64,000 nucleotides of DNA from positions 15,666-79,665 of the forward strand of contig CAZBBC010000009.1 in assembly GCA_964489835.1 (NCBI GenBank), read 5' to 3'. The notes under the pieces were generated by a model. It worked only from the letters and a program-made list of their open reading frames with translations. It was not told where the DNA came from and ran no database searches. Made by a program: the position numbers and the translations under genes. Each line of letters begins with the position of its first letter. The stretch's first letter is position 1. This DNA comes from CAZBBC01 sp964489835 (GTDB lineage Bacteria; Calditrichota; Calditrichia; JAJRVZ01). Positions 36,239 to 44,977 of the stretch are shown here, in pieces.

Positions 36239-37267
36239 ATGAAGAACATTTTTATTTGGCTTTCGATGTTGATGATATTCGTCTTTGCCTGTTCTAACGA
36301 AAAAAGCAAAGTCGTACTACAGCCTGGTACACCCGGTTATTTGTTAGCGAAAGATATCTCCACGGTCGTTACAGCTGCTGATCCGGACAGCAACAGAAGT
36401 ATCATTGTTACTGAATCATTTGAAGTTACCACCGGAGAAGTAATACAGGAAATCCATAAAAACTTTGGAGAACAGGCAACAAATCTTAAAAAAATGGATC
36501 CAACGAGAATAAAGCAAATCCTTGAGGATAATGCTAGAAGTCTGGCCGAAAAAAAACTAATTCTAACAACAGCTAAGGATCATGGATTTATAATTGAGAA
36601 TCGGAAACTGGATAGCCTGTTGCAGTCCCAATATAAACGTGCCGGCAGCGAAGAGGCATTTTTAAGTTTTGTTGAGAAAAAAGGTTTTACCATTGATAAT
36701 GTCAAGGAAGATATATCCAATGCTTTTATTATCGAGCAGTATATTAAAAGCGTTCTTTCTAAAGAGACCTCGATTACAGAGGAAGAATTGAAAGATCGAT
36801 ATAAACGTCGGTTACAAATCGATCGAACCGCCACGGTTTACCATATATTACTTATGACACAGAACAAGACGGAAGCAGAAAAAGCAGAAATTCATAAAAA
36901 AATGAAAAAAATATTAGCGCGGGCAAAAAAAGGTGAAAATTTTGCTCAACTTGCAAAAACATATTCGGAAGATCCGGGGGTGAAAAGTAACGGTGGACTT
37001 TATGAAAATTTCGAACGTGGGCAAATGGTCAAACCGTTCGAAGATGCAGCCTTCTCAATACCGGTCGGTGAGATAAGTGATATTGTGGAAACCCGGTATG
37101 GGTATCATATTTTGAAAATTGTAGACCGCCAGAAGGAATCTCGCACATTTGAAGATCTTAAGCCCGACCTGGAAAAGGAATTAAAAAAGGAAAAAGAAAT
37201 GAGCGTAGTCAATGCGCATATGGAAAAGCTAAAAGAAGACGCAAATTACGAAAAGATATCGCTGTAG
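36239..37267 (+). CDS. PpiC-type parvulin peptidyl-prolyl isomerase lipoprotein
   Basis: An envelope chaperone of 342 residues. The lipobox VFAC (Cys18) follows a short signal. The middle is a helical SurA/PrsA-like chaperone part (about 60-190). The parvulin domain (about 195-300) has VYHILLMTQ, FAQLAKTYSEDPGVKSNGG and PVGEISDIVETRYGYHILKI, the normal PpiC pattern. It isomerises prolyl bonds in exported proteins and is probably needed for outer-membrane protein folding. AGGAG precedes the ATG. It is followed by pyrD after about 97 bases, and they may share a transcript by chance only. Confidence 0.9.
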   Translation: MKNIFIWLSMLMIFVFACSNEKSKVVLQPGTPGYLLAKDISTVVTAADPDSNRSIIVTESFEVTTGEVIQEIHKNFGEQATNLKKMDPTRIKQILEDNARSLAEKKLILTTAKDHGFIIENRKLDSLLQSQYKRAGSEEAFLSFVEKKGFTIDNVKEDISNAFIIEQYIKSVLSKETSITEEELKDRYKRRLQIDRTATVYHILLMTQNKTEAEKAEIHKKMKKILARAKKGENFAQLAKTYSEDPGVKSNGGLYENFERGQMVKPFEDAAFSIPVGEISDIVETRYGYHILKIVDRQKESRTFEDLKPDLEKELKKEKEMSVVNAHMEKLKEDANYEKISL

Positions 37268-37363
37268 GTGATAGTAATTTTTTATAGTATTCCATAACGG
37301 TCAAAGGATTTTGAAGGTTTGAAGAAAATAAATAAATGAATTCTGGACATTCTATCCAAAAAT

Positions 37364-38401
37364 ATGTTATATAAGCTATTTATTCGTCCTCTATTTTTTC
37401 GATTTGATCCGGAAAAAATTCATTCTATTATTTGTGTAATTCTTAAGATTCCAATAATCACAAAAGTCCTCGATTATTTCTTTGCTTTTCATCACCCCTT
37501 ACTGGAAAACAATGTATGTGGCTTAAAATTTAAAAATCCCATTGGTCTGGCTGCAGGTTTTGATAAGGATGCAGAACTGATAGAGCCATTGTCCAGCCTG
37601 GGATTCGGTTTTATTGAAATCGGAACAGTGACACCGAAAGCACAAAGTGGAAACGAAAAGCCGCGCCTGTTCCGTCTACCTAAGGATGAAGCATTGGTAA
37701 ACCGGATGGGTTTCAATAATGCCGGTGTCGAATATGTCCGGAAAAATCTTTTAAAGTATAAAGGAAATTCTATCGTTGGTGGTAATATTGGTAAAAATAA
37801 AAATACGGCCAACGAAGATGCGGTTAAAGATTATGCCATTTGTTTTAATCGTCTTCACGATGTCGTTGACTATTTTGTAGTAAATGTCAGTTCACCCAAT
37901 ACACCTGGTTTGCGAGAATTACAAGATAAGCAGGCATTAGCTGAAATATTGGGTCACCTTCAAATCCTTAATCGCTCCCTGAAAGAACCAAAGCCGATAT
38001 TTTTAAAAATTGCACCAGATCTCACCGACCATCAATTAGATGATATTATACAGGTTGTAATGGAAACAAAAACCCAGGGCATTATCGCCACCAACACGAC
38101 TATCGGCCGTGAAAGTTTACACACCGCAGAGGATCAGATAGTAAAAATTGGAAGCGGCGGACTGAGTGGAAAACCTCTCAGTAACAGATCAACGGAAATC
38201 ATTCGCACCATTGCTGAAAAATCGAAACATGCCTTCCCCATTATCGGCGTCGGGGGCATTCATTCGCCGGAGGATGCCCTCGAAAAGATAATGGCAGGCG
38301 CCTCACTCATTCAACTTTATACCGGATTTATTTATGAAGGTCCGGGAATAGTAAAAAGAATTAACAAAAAGCTGCTTGCTACCGGTATATATCACGTTTA
38401 A
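37364..38401 (+). CDS. pyrD: Dihydroorotate dehydrogenase, class 2 (quinone-dependent)
   Basis: Converts dihydroorotate to orotate in pyrimidine synthesis and feeds electrons to quinone at the inner membrane. The 345-residue length and the N-terminal amphipathic helix (MLYKLFIRPLFFRFDPEKIH) mark class 2. FMN site text includes FKNPIGLAAGFDKDAE, and the catalytic Ser is in NVSSPNTPGLRELQ. IIATNTTIGRE, GGLSGKPL and IIGVGGIHSPEDA follow. No other pyrimidine gene is adjacent. Confidence 0.95.
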   Translation: MLYKLFIRPLFFRFDPEKIHSIICVILKIPIITKVLDYFFAFHHPLLENNVCGLKFKNPIGLAAGFDKDAELIEPLSSLGFGFIEIGTVTPKAQSGNEKPRLFRLPKDEALVNRMGFNNAGVEYVRKNLLKYKGNSIVGGNIGKNKNTANEDAVKDYAICFNRLHDVVDYFVVNVSSPNTPGLRELQDKQALAEILGHLQILNRSLKEPKPIFLKIAPDLTDHQLDDIIQVVMETKTQGIIATNTTIGRESLHTAEDQIVKIGSGGLSGKPLSNRSTEIIRTIAEKSKHAFPIIGVGGIHSPEDALEKIMAGASLIQLYTGFIYEGPGIVKRINKKLLATGIYHV

Positions 38402-38712
38402 AGACAAAACACGCACCGGGTAAAAAATTTTTCCGGGAAATATTTTCTCCACCAGATATTTTATATATTTGATCTCTGATAATTTCATTGAGATATTCTA
38501 TATGTTGCAATCCCTAATATCAAAGAATAAATGGAACCTGAGCAGTGTATTTTGAAAACAGGATGATATTTCAGTAAATTGCACCGGCAATATCATAGCA
38601 CAGCCCTCGGCTGCAAACAAAGAAAAAAATAGTCCACAGATTTTCCGTCGAAGCCGAATAATCCGTGGATAAAAGTTTTTTGTTACAATAGTATATTGGT
38701 AAGGATTTCAAA
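38402..38712 (+). other. Leader of the queuosine operon, repeat-like hairpin
   Basis: The gap before queD was searched for a preQ1 riboswitch; I do not recognise one. It contains TCCACAGATT facing AATCCGTGGA (about 38632-38666), an imperfect 9 of 10 stem, and the text GCACAGCCCTCGGCTG (about 38600), both in the style of the dispersed repeats. A ribosome site AAGGA lies before the queD ATG. Confidence 0.4.
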
Positions 38713-39078
38713 ATGTATACATTATCTGTTGAGAGAATGATTTCTACTGCTCATCAGTTGAATAATTATGACGGACCTTGTGCACGTATTCATGGTCACA
38801 ACTGGAAAATACAGGTGAAGGTTCAATCAGAATTTCTTAATGAAATAGGAATTTCTGTGGATTTCAGCGATCTTGATAAGTATTTATGGCAAATTGTCGA
38901 TCCCTTTGATCATCAGCTTCTAAATAATGTCCCTCCATTTGATAAGTTGAATCCCACGGCAGAAAACCTTGTAAAATATATTTATAACCAGGTTAAAACT
39001 GTCTTACCTCCGAAAATCACCGTTAAAAGAGTAAAGATTTGGGAGACAGACCAGTCCGCGGTTTCATATGAAGAATAA
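38713..39078 (+). CDS. queD: 6-carboxy-tetrahydropterin synthase QueD
   Basis: First committed step of 7-deazaguanine synthesis: makes 6-carboxytetrahydropterin from dihydroneopterin triphosphate. At 121 residues it is the normal length. Zinc ligands are His14 (STAHQLNNY), and His27 and His29 in ARIHGHNW. VDFSDLDKYLWQ and FDHQLLNN follow, and the KVWET-like end (KRVKIWETDQSAV) has the catalytic Glu. It overlaps queE by 11 bases, so they are translationally linked. GTP cyclohydrolase (folE) is not in the window. Confidence 0.95.
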   Translation: MYTLSVERMISTAHQLNNYDGPCARIHGHNWKIQVKVQSEFLNEIGISVDFSDLDKYLWQIVDPFDHQLLNNVPPFDKLNPTAENLVKYIYNQVKTVLPPKITVKRVKIWETDQSAVSYEE

Positions 39079-39742
39079 AGAATTATTATCAAAAGACAAA
39101 TTAACCCTGAAAGTCAATGAAATCTTTTATAGTATTCAGGGTGAATCAACCCATTTAGGTCGACCGTGTGTGTTCGTCAGGCTTACCTATTGCAATTTAC
39201 GATGTTTATATTGTGATACGGATTACGCTTTCTTTGAAGGTGAAGAGAGGAATATGCATGATATTATAAAAGAGGTCGGCAGCTATCAATGCCCGCTGGT
39301 AGAAATCACTGGTGGTGAACCGTTAATACAAAAAAATGTTCTCCTGCTGATGCAACAATTATGTGATGCAGGGCATGAAGTGCTTTTGGAGACAGGCGGT
39401 CATATGGATATTAGTGTTATAGATCCCCGGGTCAAGCGGATCATGGATATTAAATGTCCTTCCAGCCTGGAATCTAAAAAAAATCTGTGGTCCAATATCA
39501 ATCATTTAAAGAAAACTGACGAGATAAAGTTTGTTGTCGGTACAAAGAAAGATATGCAATGGGCAAAAAATATAATTGAAAAATATAATCTGTCTCATAA
39601 ATGCACAATCATATTCTCCCCGGTTTTTGGAAAACTGGAATATCGGGAATTAGCCGAATGGATTTTACAGGAACACTTGGCGGTGCGTATGCAGATCCAA
39701 TTGCATAAATTGATCTGGAACCCGGTTGCCCGTGGCCGGTGA
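39068..39742 (+). CDS. queE: 7-carboxy-7-deazaguanine synthase QueE
   Basis: Radical-SAM enzyme of 224 residues that rearranges QueD product into 7-carboxy-7-deazaguanine. It has the N-terminal FYSIQGESTHLGRPCVFVRL, the three-Cys cluster site LTYCNLRCLYCDTDYAF (CxxxCxxC with its usual QueE variation), and EITGGEPLIQ. The end QLHKLIWNPVARGR is the normal C-terminus, so the following repeat block has not truncated it. It starts inside queD. Confidence 0.95.
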   Translation: MKNKELLSKDKLTLKVNEIFYSIQGESTHLGRPCVFVRLTYCNLRCLYCDTDYAFFEGEERNMHDIIKEVGSYQCPLVEITGGEPLIQKNVLLLMQQLCDAGHEVLLETGGHMDISVIDPRVKRIMDIKCPSSLESKKNLWSNINHLKKTDEIKFVVGTKKDMQWAKNIIEKYNLSHKCTIIFSPVFGKLEYRELAEWILQEHLAVRMQIQLHKLIWNPVARGR

Positions 39743-39746
39743 ACTG

Positions 39747-39917
39747 GGTGGGGACGCGGCATGCCGTGCCAGAAATGGTATAAGGTATAGGGTATAAGGG
39801 TATAAGAAATCGTAGGAGTACGACGTGTCGTGCCCTATGGGTAAAGATGAATCCAAAATAAAAAATACAAAATAATTAAATAAAATATCATAGCGATCTT
39901 TGTGCCCTTGCGGTTAA
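39747..39917. repeat. Composite repeat block between queE and queF
   Basis: Three repeat types lie in the 253-base gap: GCGGCATGCCGTGCC (39756-39770), TATAAGGTATAGGGTATAAG (from 39779) continuing as GGTATAAG, and TACGACGTGTCGTGCCC (about 39819-39835). Near 39893-39917 is GCGATCTTTGTGCCCTTGCG, a relative of the CTTCGTG family. The block appears to have been inserted into a queuosine operon. A GGAAGGA site restores translation of queF. Confidence 0.65.
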
Positions 39918-39995
39918 ATACAGTGTGGGGATGATAAACAATCATCAATAAAAAATCCTGAAGGGATTTAACATCGGTAGGAAGGATTAAAAAAA

Positions 39996-40355
39996 ATGGC
40001 GGAAATAGAAGTATTTGACAACAAATACCCTGACCGGGATTATTATATAACCCATGTGAATAATGAATATACTTCTGTTTGTCCAAAAACAGGATTGCCT
40101 GATTTTGGAACAATCATCATTAATTATATCCCCGATAAATTTTGTCTAGAGCTAAAAGCCCTAAAATACTATTTTCTGGGATTTCGTAATGAAGGAATTT
40201 TTTATGAAGCGGTTATCAACCGGATACTGGATGATCTGATCGGGGCTTGCAGTCCTCGCTATATGGAAGTCATTGGGGAATTTTCAACCCGTGGCGGGAT
40301 CAAATCTACAATAAAAACAGTGTATGATCCGGAAAAGAGAGGGAATTTTAAGTGA
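39996..40355 (+). CDS. queF: NADPH-dependent 7-cyano-7-deazaguanine reductase QueF (type I)
   Basis: Reduces preQ0 to preQ1, the last step before tRNA insertion. The 119-residue unimodular form is the Bacillus-type. The catalytic Cys is in TSVCPKTGLPDFGTI with Asp following. The QueF motif LELKALKYYFLGFRNEG and the nearby Glu in IFYEAVINRI bind NADPH and substrate. Its stop overlaps the queC GTG start by four bases (GTGA). Confidence 0.94.
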   Translation: MAEIEVFDNKYPDRDYYITHVNNEYTSVCPKTGLPDFGTIIINYIPDKFCLELKALKYYFLGFRNEGIFYEAVINRILDDLIGACSPRYMEVIGEFSTRGGIKSTIKTVYDPEKRGNFK

Positions 40356-41038
40356 AAAAAGAGCAGGCCGTGGTGCTTGTTTCAGGCGGAATGGATAGTT
40401 GTGTAACCGCTGCCATTGCTAATCTGTCATACACCCTGACTTTTTTGCATCTGAATTATGGTCAGAAAACACAACGAAAAGAAAAAAAGTCTTTTCTGGA
40501 TATTGCTGATTATTACAATGTACACAAAAAATTGATCGTTGATGTAAATCATTTTTCTCAGATTGGTGGGTCCAGTTTAACTGATGAAAAAATAGGGGTT
40601 ACAGTCGCCGATTTGGACAGTAAAGAAGTACCACCAAGTTACGTACCTTTTAGAAATGCTAATATTTTAGCCATTGCGACCAGCTGGGCTGAAGTTATTG
40701 GTGCCACCAAAATCTTTATTGGTGCAGTTGAAGAAGATTCTTCCGGTTATCCGGATTGCCGGGAATCTTTTTTCAGGGCATTTAATGATGTTATAAACAA
40801 AGGGACAAAACCAGATACATTTATTACCATAATGACGCCTCTCATTCACATGTCGAAGAAACAAATTGTAGAGAAGGCCTTCGAATTGAAAGCGCCCCTT
40901 CATTTAACCTGGTCCTGTTATCAAAACGAGGATATCGCCTGTGGTATATGTGATAGCTGTGCCTTGAGATTACGTGGTTTTCAGGAGGCAGAGAAAAAAG
41001 ATCCAATACTCTATATCACCCAACCAGATTGCTTTTAA
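40352..41038 (+). CDS. queC: 7-cyano-7-deazaguanine synthase QueC
   Basis: ATP-dependent conversion of 7-carboxy-7-deazaguanine to preQ0. At 228 residues, it has the PP-loop VLVSGGMDSCVTAAIA and LHLNYGQKTQRKE. YVPFRNANILAIATSWAE and the zinc-site cysteines in LTWSCYQNEDIACGICDSCALRLRG (split by position: Cys190, 198, 201, 204 approximately) are complete. The start is GTG. With queD, queE and queF it makes a full preQ1 pathway except folE. It is convergent with the GH13 gene after 11 bases. Confidence 0.95.
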   Translation: MKKEQAVVLVSGGMDSCVTAAIANLSYTLTFLHLNYGQKTQRKEKKSFLDIADYYNVHKKLIVDVNHFSQIGGSSLTDEKIGVTVADLDSKEVPPSYVPFRNANILAIATSWAEVIGATKIFIGAVEEDSSGYPDCRESFFRAFNDVINKGTKPDTFITIMTPLIHMSKKQIVEKAFELKAPLHLTWSCYQNEDIACGICDSCALRLRGFQEAEKKDPILYITQPDCF

Positions 41039-41049
41039 AATCCAAATCT

Positions 41050-44000
41050 TTATTTATGTGAATCTTTCACCGCTTCAATGGTTAGATCAATCCGGCTATT
41101 GTTATCGTGGGCGGCTTCTATAATCCTGGAAATATGTTTATACCAGCCAATGAGTTTATACTTTATTTCATTTTTATCTATTGTTTTTTGACCGGCAAGA
41201 TTAATGATGGCAATGGAATAAAAAGCAGCCAATAATTCGATCAGGCTTTCATAATGAAAATAAAGAATATCCTGAAATTTGTTAACACCCAGTAATTTTT
41301 GGACTTCATGGTATTGAAATAATGTTTCCAAAGCCAATCTGGGGTTTTCGTCTACCCGATTCATCCAATTGGGTAGCATGGTTAAAATCCTGATCAGTAA
41401 GAGTTGATGCGCAGAAGAGTACTCATCATACGCTAGTAATTGAAGGGATTGATCGATTTTTTTGTTGAGCAGAAATTCATCCAACCAGGATACACTGATC
41501 ATTGGGGCATAATTTTTGTCCTGTAATTTCCCAAGATCCGAAACTGTCAGCCAAATCATGAGAATGACAGCAGAGGGGGAATAATCAGCTATAAAATCCA
41601 TTGTCTTTTTAAGGGCGACGGATTTTTTTATCTCAAAAAATTTAGGTGAATCTTTTAAATAGAGGAGATAGCGCAATTTTTCTCCCCTATCATTTATAAT
41701 CTCTGCTTCATTACCGGTGGCCGATGTAAATTCTTTAATTCGGCCGATAAAATCGGAAAAATGGATTTGATAATATTTTAATAATTCAGTCTCTATATTT
41801 CTTGCATTCTCTGACTCCAGGATACCGGTCTCTAATTTCTTTAAAAATTTGATATCCAGTAAGTCATTGAGTGGTTGATGAACCGGTGTTAAAAAGGTCT
41901 CTTTTAGTGCTTCATCGATACTGGGAACACCGCGTCCGGCCAGATAATGAGTCAATTGTGCATAGTGATTGTACTTGTTGTCCTGTATTTCCCGAAAATC
42001 AAGGAAGACATGGTATTTAAAACCATCCAGTTCGACATATAAGCCATGATGTTCCAGTTCAGAATTGTTTCGTATATACTCTAAGTTTGAAATTTGATCC
42101 CGAAAGATGGTATAGGTATGAGGCTTATTTGAAACAGATAATCCTTCACTTAAGATGTAAGATTTAAAATGATCACCACTCTTTTCTGCAGAGGCAGAAG
42201 AATATTTAATCCATCCGCTTGACCGTTCATATCGATTATTATATAAAACCAGCGACTTTTCCCGGTCAGTCCGATTGGTGAAGGCAAATACATCCTCATT
42301 AACAAAGCCTTCCGGTCCCATCAGATCATAAAGTATGAAATTATTGACTTGACTAAAAAGATATCGTTTCTTCAGGAGAGGAAATATTTCCCGTTCATGT
42401 CTTTCAATCAGGTATTGATCTTCGCTTTCATCCCAGTACGCCCGTTTATACTCCATTCCGTATTTCTCGGTAAAACCTTCAATTTGTCCATGACCAAACA
42501 TGGGTAATCCGGGCAGAGTGACCATTAGTGTACATATGCCAAAATATTTATCATCTTTACCAAACTGGGCGACGGCGGTTTCCTCATCAGGATTATTCAT
42601 GAAGTTTACATAACGCTTCATAATTTCAGGATTAAATTCCATAACACTTTTGATGGACTGGCGGTATTTCTGATTTTCCTCCGATTTAAGCATGTTCATA
42701 AATGCGCTATTATAAACCCGGTGCATGCCTAAAGTACGGACAAAATATCCCTCCATCATCCAGAAAGCTTCTGCCAGGAGGAGTGTATCCGGAACTTCCT
42801 GTGCGACGCGGTCAACAACTTCACGCCAAAACTCCACCGGGAAAAGCTGCTCAAACTTTTCTTTAGTTACTGAAAATTGTGCACGTGATGGAATGTCGCC
42901 TCCGCTACCGGGTTGGGGGAACCAAAGTCGTTGAAAATGCTTTTTGGCCAATGTCATGGCAGCATCGAGCCGGATAATCGGAAATTTTCGGGCAACATGT
43001 AAAATTGTTTGTATAACCGCTTCACGAAGCTCGGGAATCAGAAAATTCAGTTGTGCGGTATCGTTCCAGGGCATGCTTGTCCCGTCGTTTCCATGATAAA
43101 TATAATTGACACTGCCAGTAAATGTGTCAACACGTTTGAACAGCACAGCGGCATCGGTTTGGTTCCAATAACCATCTTCTATATAGATAGCAACACGGTT
43201 ATCCTCTGAGAGATTCGAGCCGTTAAAACTGTAACTTGGGAAAACCGGATGATCTGCTTTAACGAACCAGTCGGGATGCTCAATGACCCATTTCGAATAT
43301 ATACCGGTATGATTCGGAACCATGTCACTGGCGATACGGATCCCACGGCGCCAGGCGCGGGTGCGCAAATTTTCATAGGCACGATCTCCACCCAGATCCA
43401 ATGCAATCGCATAATCGAACAGCGAATAAGCAGAGCTGACCGCTTCAGGATTACCGCACATCTGTTTGATCTTTTGTGAAGCAGAACTTCGTTCCCACAG
43501 GCCGATAAGCCAAAGAGCCGTGAATCCTCGATTTGCCAGAAGATCAAGTTCCTCGTCAGGGATTTGATCGAGGGTAGTAATTGCCCGGGAATACTTTTTT
43601 GAGAGTTGATCCAACCACACATAGGTACTTTTGGCAATCATTACAACATTGGGCATCCAGTCCAAATCGGTACTGAAACGTTCGGGTTCTTCTTCGCCAG
43701 ATAAAGATCTGAAATCCGGTACGTGCGATGGACCGGCTCCGGCAAAAACCGGTTTTTCTTCTTCTTTGATCAAATCCAAACTACTCAGAAGTCTGAAGAT
43801 ATAATCCGACAACATATAGCCCCAATGCTGACGTATAAATTCCAACTGGGCACTCAGTGATTGAGGAAATTTTAAAGCCGGTGTATGTAATAGTTTTACT
43901 AATGTCTGATGATCAGGACCGAAAGTTGGCTGCCCTTCAAAAAATTCTTCAAGTGAGGAAATAAGCTGCCTGTAATCTGTTTTTTTGCCAATATAGTCAT

Positions 44001-44517
44001 CGTCAAATAATTCTTTGAACGGAGCAAAGGCCGGATTTGCATTTGCCAAATGTAGTAACAGGATTTCCTCTAAAACTATTTGCCGGTTACTGATCCCTGC
44101 TGTTTTTTTTCTTAAATAGGCATCCGAACTGATCTCATTACGGTAAACAGATAGGGGAGGAAATTTTTCGGTGAAGACTTTCAAGACTTCTTCGTACTTT
44201 TTGGCATTTATTTTTTTCTTTACCCATCGCTCGGCATCAGCAAACAGGGTGATGTTTTTTTGTTTTTTATAAAGTCCGACAACAAAATGAAGGATTTCAT
44301 CGATGAGCCCCATGGCATTCAGAGATCCGGCCTTGATTGACCGACCGGGCACAGTAACCAGTTCCCGTTTACGATTCATTTGATTGGCAAAAATACGTAC
44401 ACGATAAAAATCTGTAAAGACCACATTTCCAGTCTGGGCAAAAAGTGTTTCATCCAAACTGTAAAAGTCTCTTACCTCGCGAGAAACATGAAATTCAAAC
44501 AATGGAGATTCAATCAC
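41050..44517 (-). CDS. Very large GH13 alpha-amylase family protein
   Basis: A 1155-residue protein with no signal peptide, so cytosolic. The GH13 barrel spans about 290-800. Region I is DMVPNHTG (about 398). Region II is FPIIRLDAA with nucleophile Asp518 and Arg516. Region III is LLLAEAFW with acid Glu583. LPGLPMFGHGQIEGFTEKYG, late in the domain, is also typical. It has about 290 residues ahead of the barrel and 350 after it, with no domain I recognise; the C-terminal part is leucine-rich and helical. Such long forms occur in several environmental phyla and are annotated only as alpha-amylase. The start overlaps the dUTPase gene by eight bases. Confidence 0.88.
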   Translation of the reverse strand: MIESPLFEFHVSREVRDFYSLDETLFAQTGNVVFTDFYRVRIFANQMNRKRELVTVPGRSIKAGSLNAMGLIDEILHFVVGLYKKQKNITLFADAERWVKKKINAKKYEEVLKVFTEKFPPLSVYRNEISSDAYLRKKTAGISNRQIVLEEILLLHLANANPAFAPFKELFDDDYIGKKTDYRQLISSLEEFFEGQPTFGPDHQTLVKLLHTPALKFPQSLSAQLEFIRQHWGYMLSDYIFRLLSSLDLIKEEEKPVFAGAGPSHVPDFRSLSGEEEPERFSTDLDWMPNVVMIAKSTYVWLDQLSKKYSRAITTLDQIPDEELDLLANRGFTALWLIGLWERSSASQKIKQMCGNPEAVSSAYSLFDYAIALDLGGDRAYENLRTRAWRRGIRIASDMVPNHTGIYSKWVIEHPDWFVKADHPVFPSYSFNGSNLSEDNRVAIYIEDGYWNQTDAAVLFKRVDTFTGSVNYIYHGNDGTSMPWNDTAQLNFLIPELREAVIQTILHVARKFPIIRLDAAMTLAKKHFQRLWFPQPGSGGDIPSRAQFSVTKEKFEQLFPVEFWREVVDRVAQEVPDTLLLAEAFWMMEGYFVRTLGMHRVYNSAFMNMLKSEENQKYRQSIKSVMEFNPEIMKRYVNFMNNPDEETAVAQFGKDDKYFGICTLMVTLPGLPMFGHGQIEGFTEKYGMEYKRAYWDESEDQYLIERHEREIFPLLKKRYLFSQVNNFILYDLMGPEGFVNEDVFAFTNRTDREKSLVLYNNRYERSSGWIKYSSASAEKSGDHFKSYILSEGLSVSNKPHTYTIFRDQISNLEYIRNNSELEHHGLYVELDGFKYHVFLDFREIQDNKYNHYAQLTHYLAGRGVPSIDEALKETFLTPVHQPLNDLLDIKFLKKLETGILESENARNIETELLKYYQIHFSDFIGRIKEFTSATGNEAEIINDRGEKLRYLLYLKDSPKFFEIKKSVALKKTMDFIADYSPSAVILMIWLTVSDLGKLQDKNYAPMISVSWLDEFLLNKKIDQSLQLLAYDEYSSAHQLLLIRILTMLPNWMNRVDENPRLALETLFQYHEVQKLLGVNKFQDILYFHYESLIELLAAFYSIAIINLAGQKTIDKNEIKYKLIGWYKHISRIIEAAHDNNSRIDLTIEAVKDSHK

Positions 44518-44962
44518 CGAGAAGATCCTCCATCCGTTTATTGTCTTCTATACCATTTTTATCAACTTTCTGATAGGTACTGCCGTACCCTTTATCCTGG
44601 CGCAGTTGATTCAGCTTGTTTTTTTTAATATATAAATCAGAAAGTTTCTCCACATCCAGACCAGCTAACTGGCATTTACTTACCCAAAAATGCAACTCGT
44701 CAATAAGTTCAATTCCAATATTTTGCCAATCAATGTCTGATTTCTCCTTCCACCACTTCCAGGGTAGGGAATCCTCCAGTTCAATAGATTCATGAATTTG
44801 AGCCCGGTTATAGTTCAAAATCCATTCAATACGTAACTTCTCCAACCGGGAGTCCTGTTTACTGTGATCACACATTTCTGCATAATCCAGTTGATGTCTT
44901 TCTCTAAGTATTCGTTTATTTAATTCGTATTGCTTCTCAAAAATAGTCTTTAAAATATCCAT
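44510..44962 (-). CDS. Dimeric (all-alpha) dUTPase family protein
   Basis: A 150-residue helical protein of the dUTPase_2/MazG-type NTP pyrophosphohydrolase superfamily, which removes dUTP. Acid residues for metal binding are in IHESIELEDSLPWKWW and in IELIDELHFWVSKC. The KNKLNQLRQDKGYGSTYQK segment matches the FNxxRQxxGY nucleotide part of dimeric dUTPases. It precedes the GH13 gene on the same strand with an eight-base overlap. I see no functional link between the two. Confidence 0.78.
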   Translation of the reverse strand: MDILKTIFEKQYELNKRILRERHQLDYAEMCDHSKQDSRLEKLRIEWILNYNRAQIHESIELEDSLPWKWWKEKSDIDWQNIGIELIDELHFWVSKCQLAGLDVEKLSDLYIKKNKLNQLRQDKGYGSTYQKVDKNGIEDNKRMEDLLGD

Positions 44963-44977
44963 TAAGTGTTCCTTACT

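Noticed and set aside
38402..38712. preQ1 riboswitch before queD
   Set aside because: No match to the class I or II consensus was seen; the only stem resembles the dispersed repeats.
43179..43637. A 152-codon frame inside the GH13 gene
   Set aside because: Same-strand out-of-frame shadow of the GH13 barrel.
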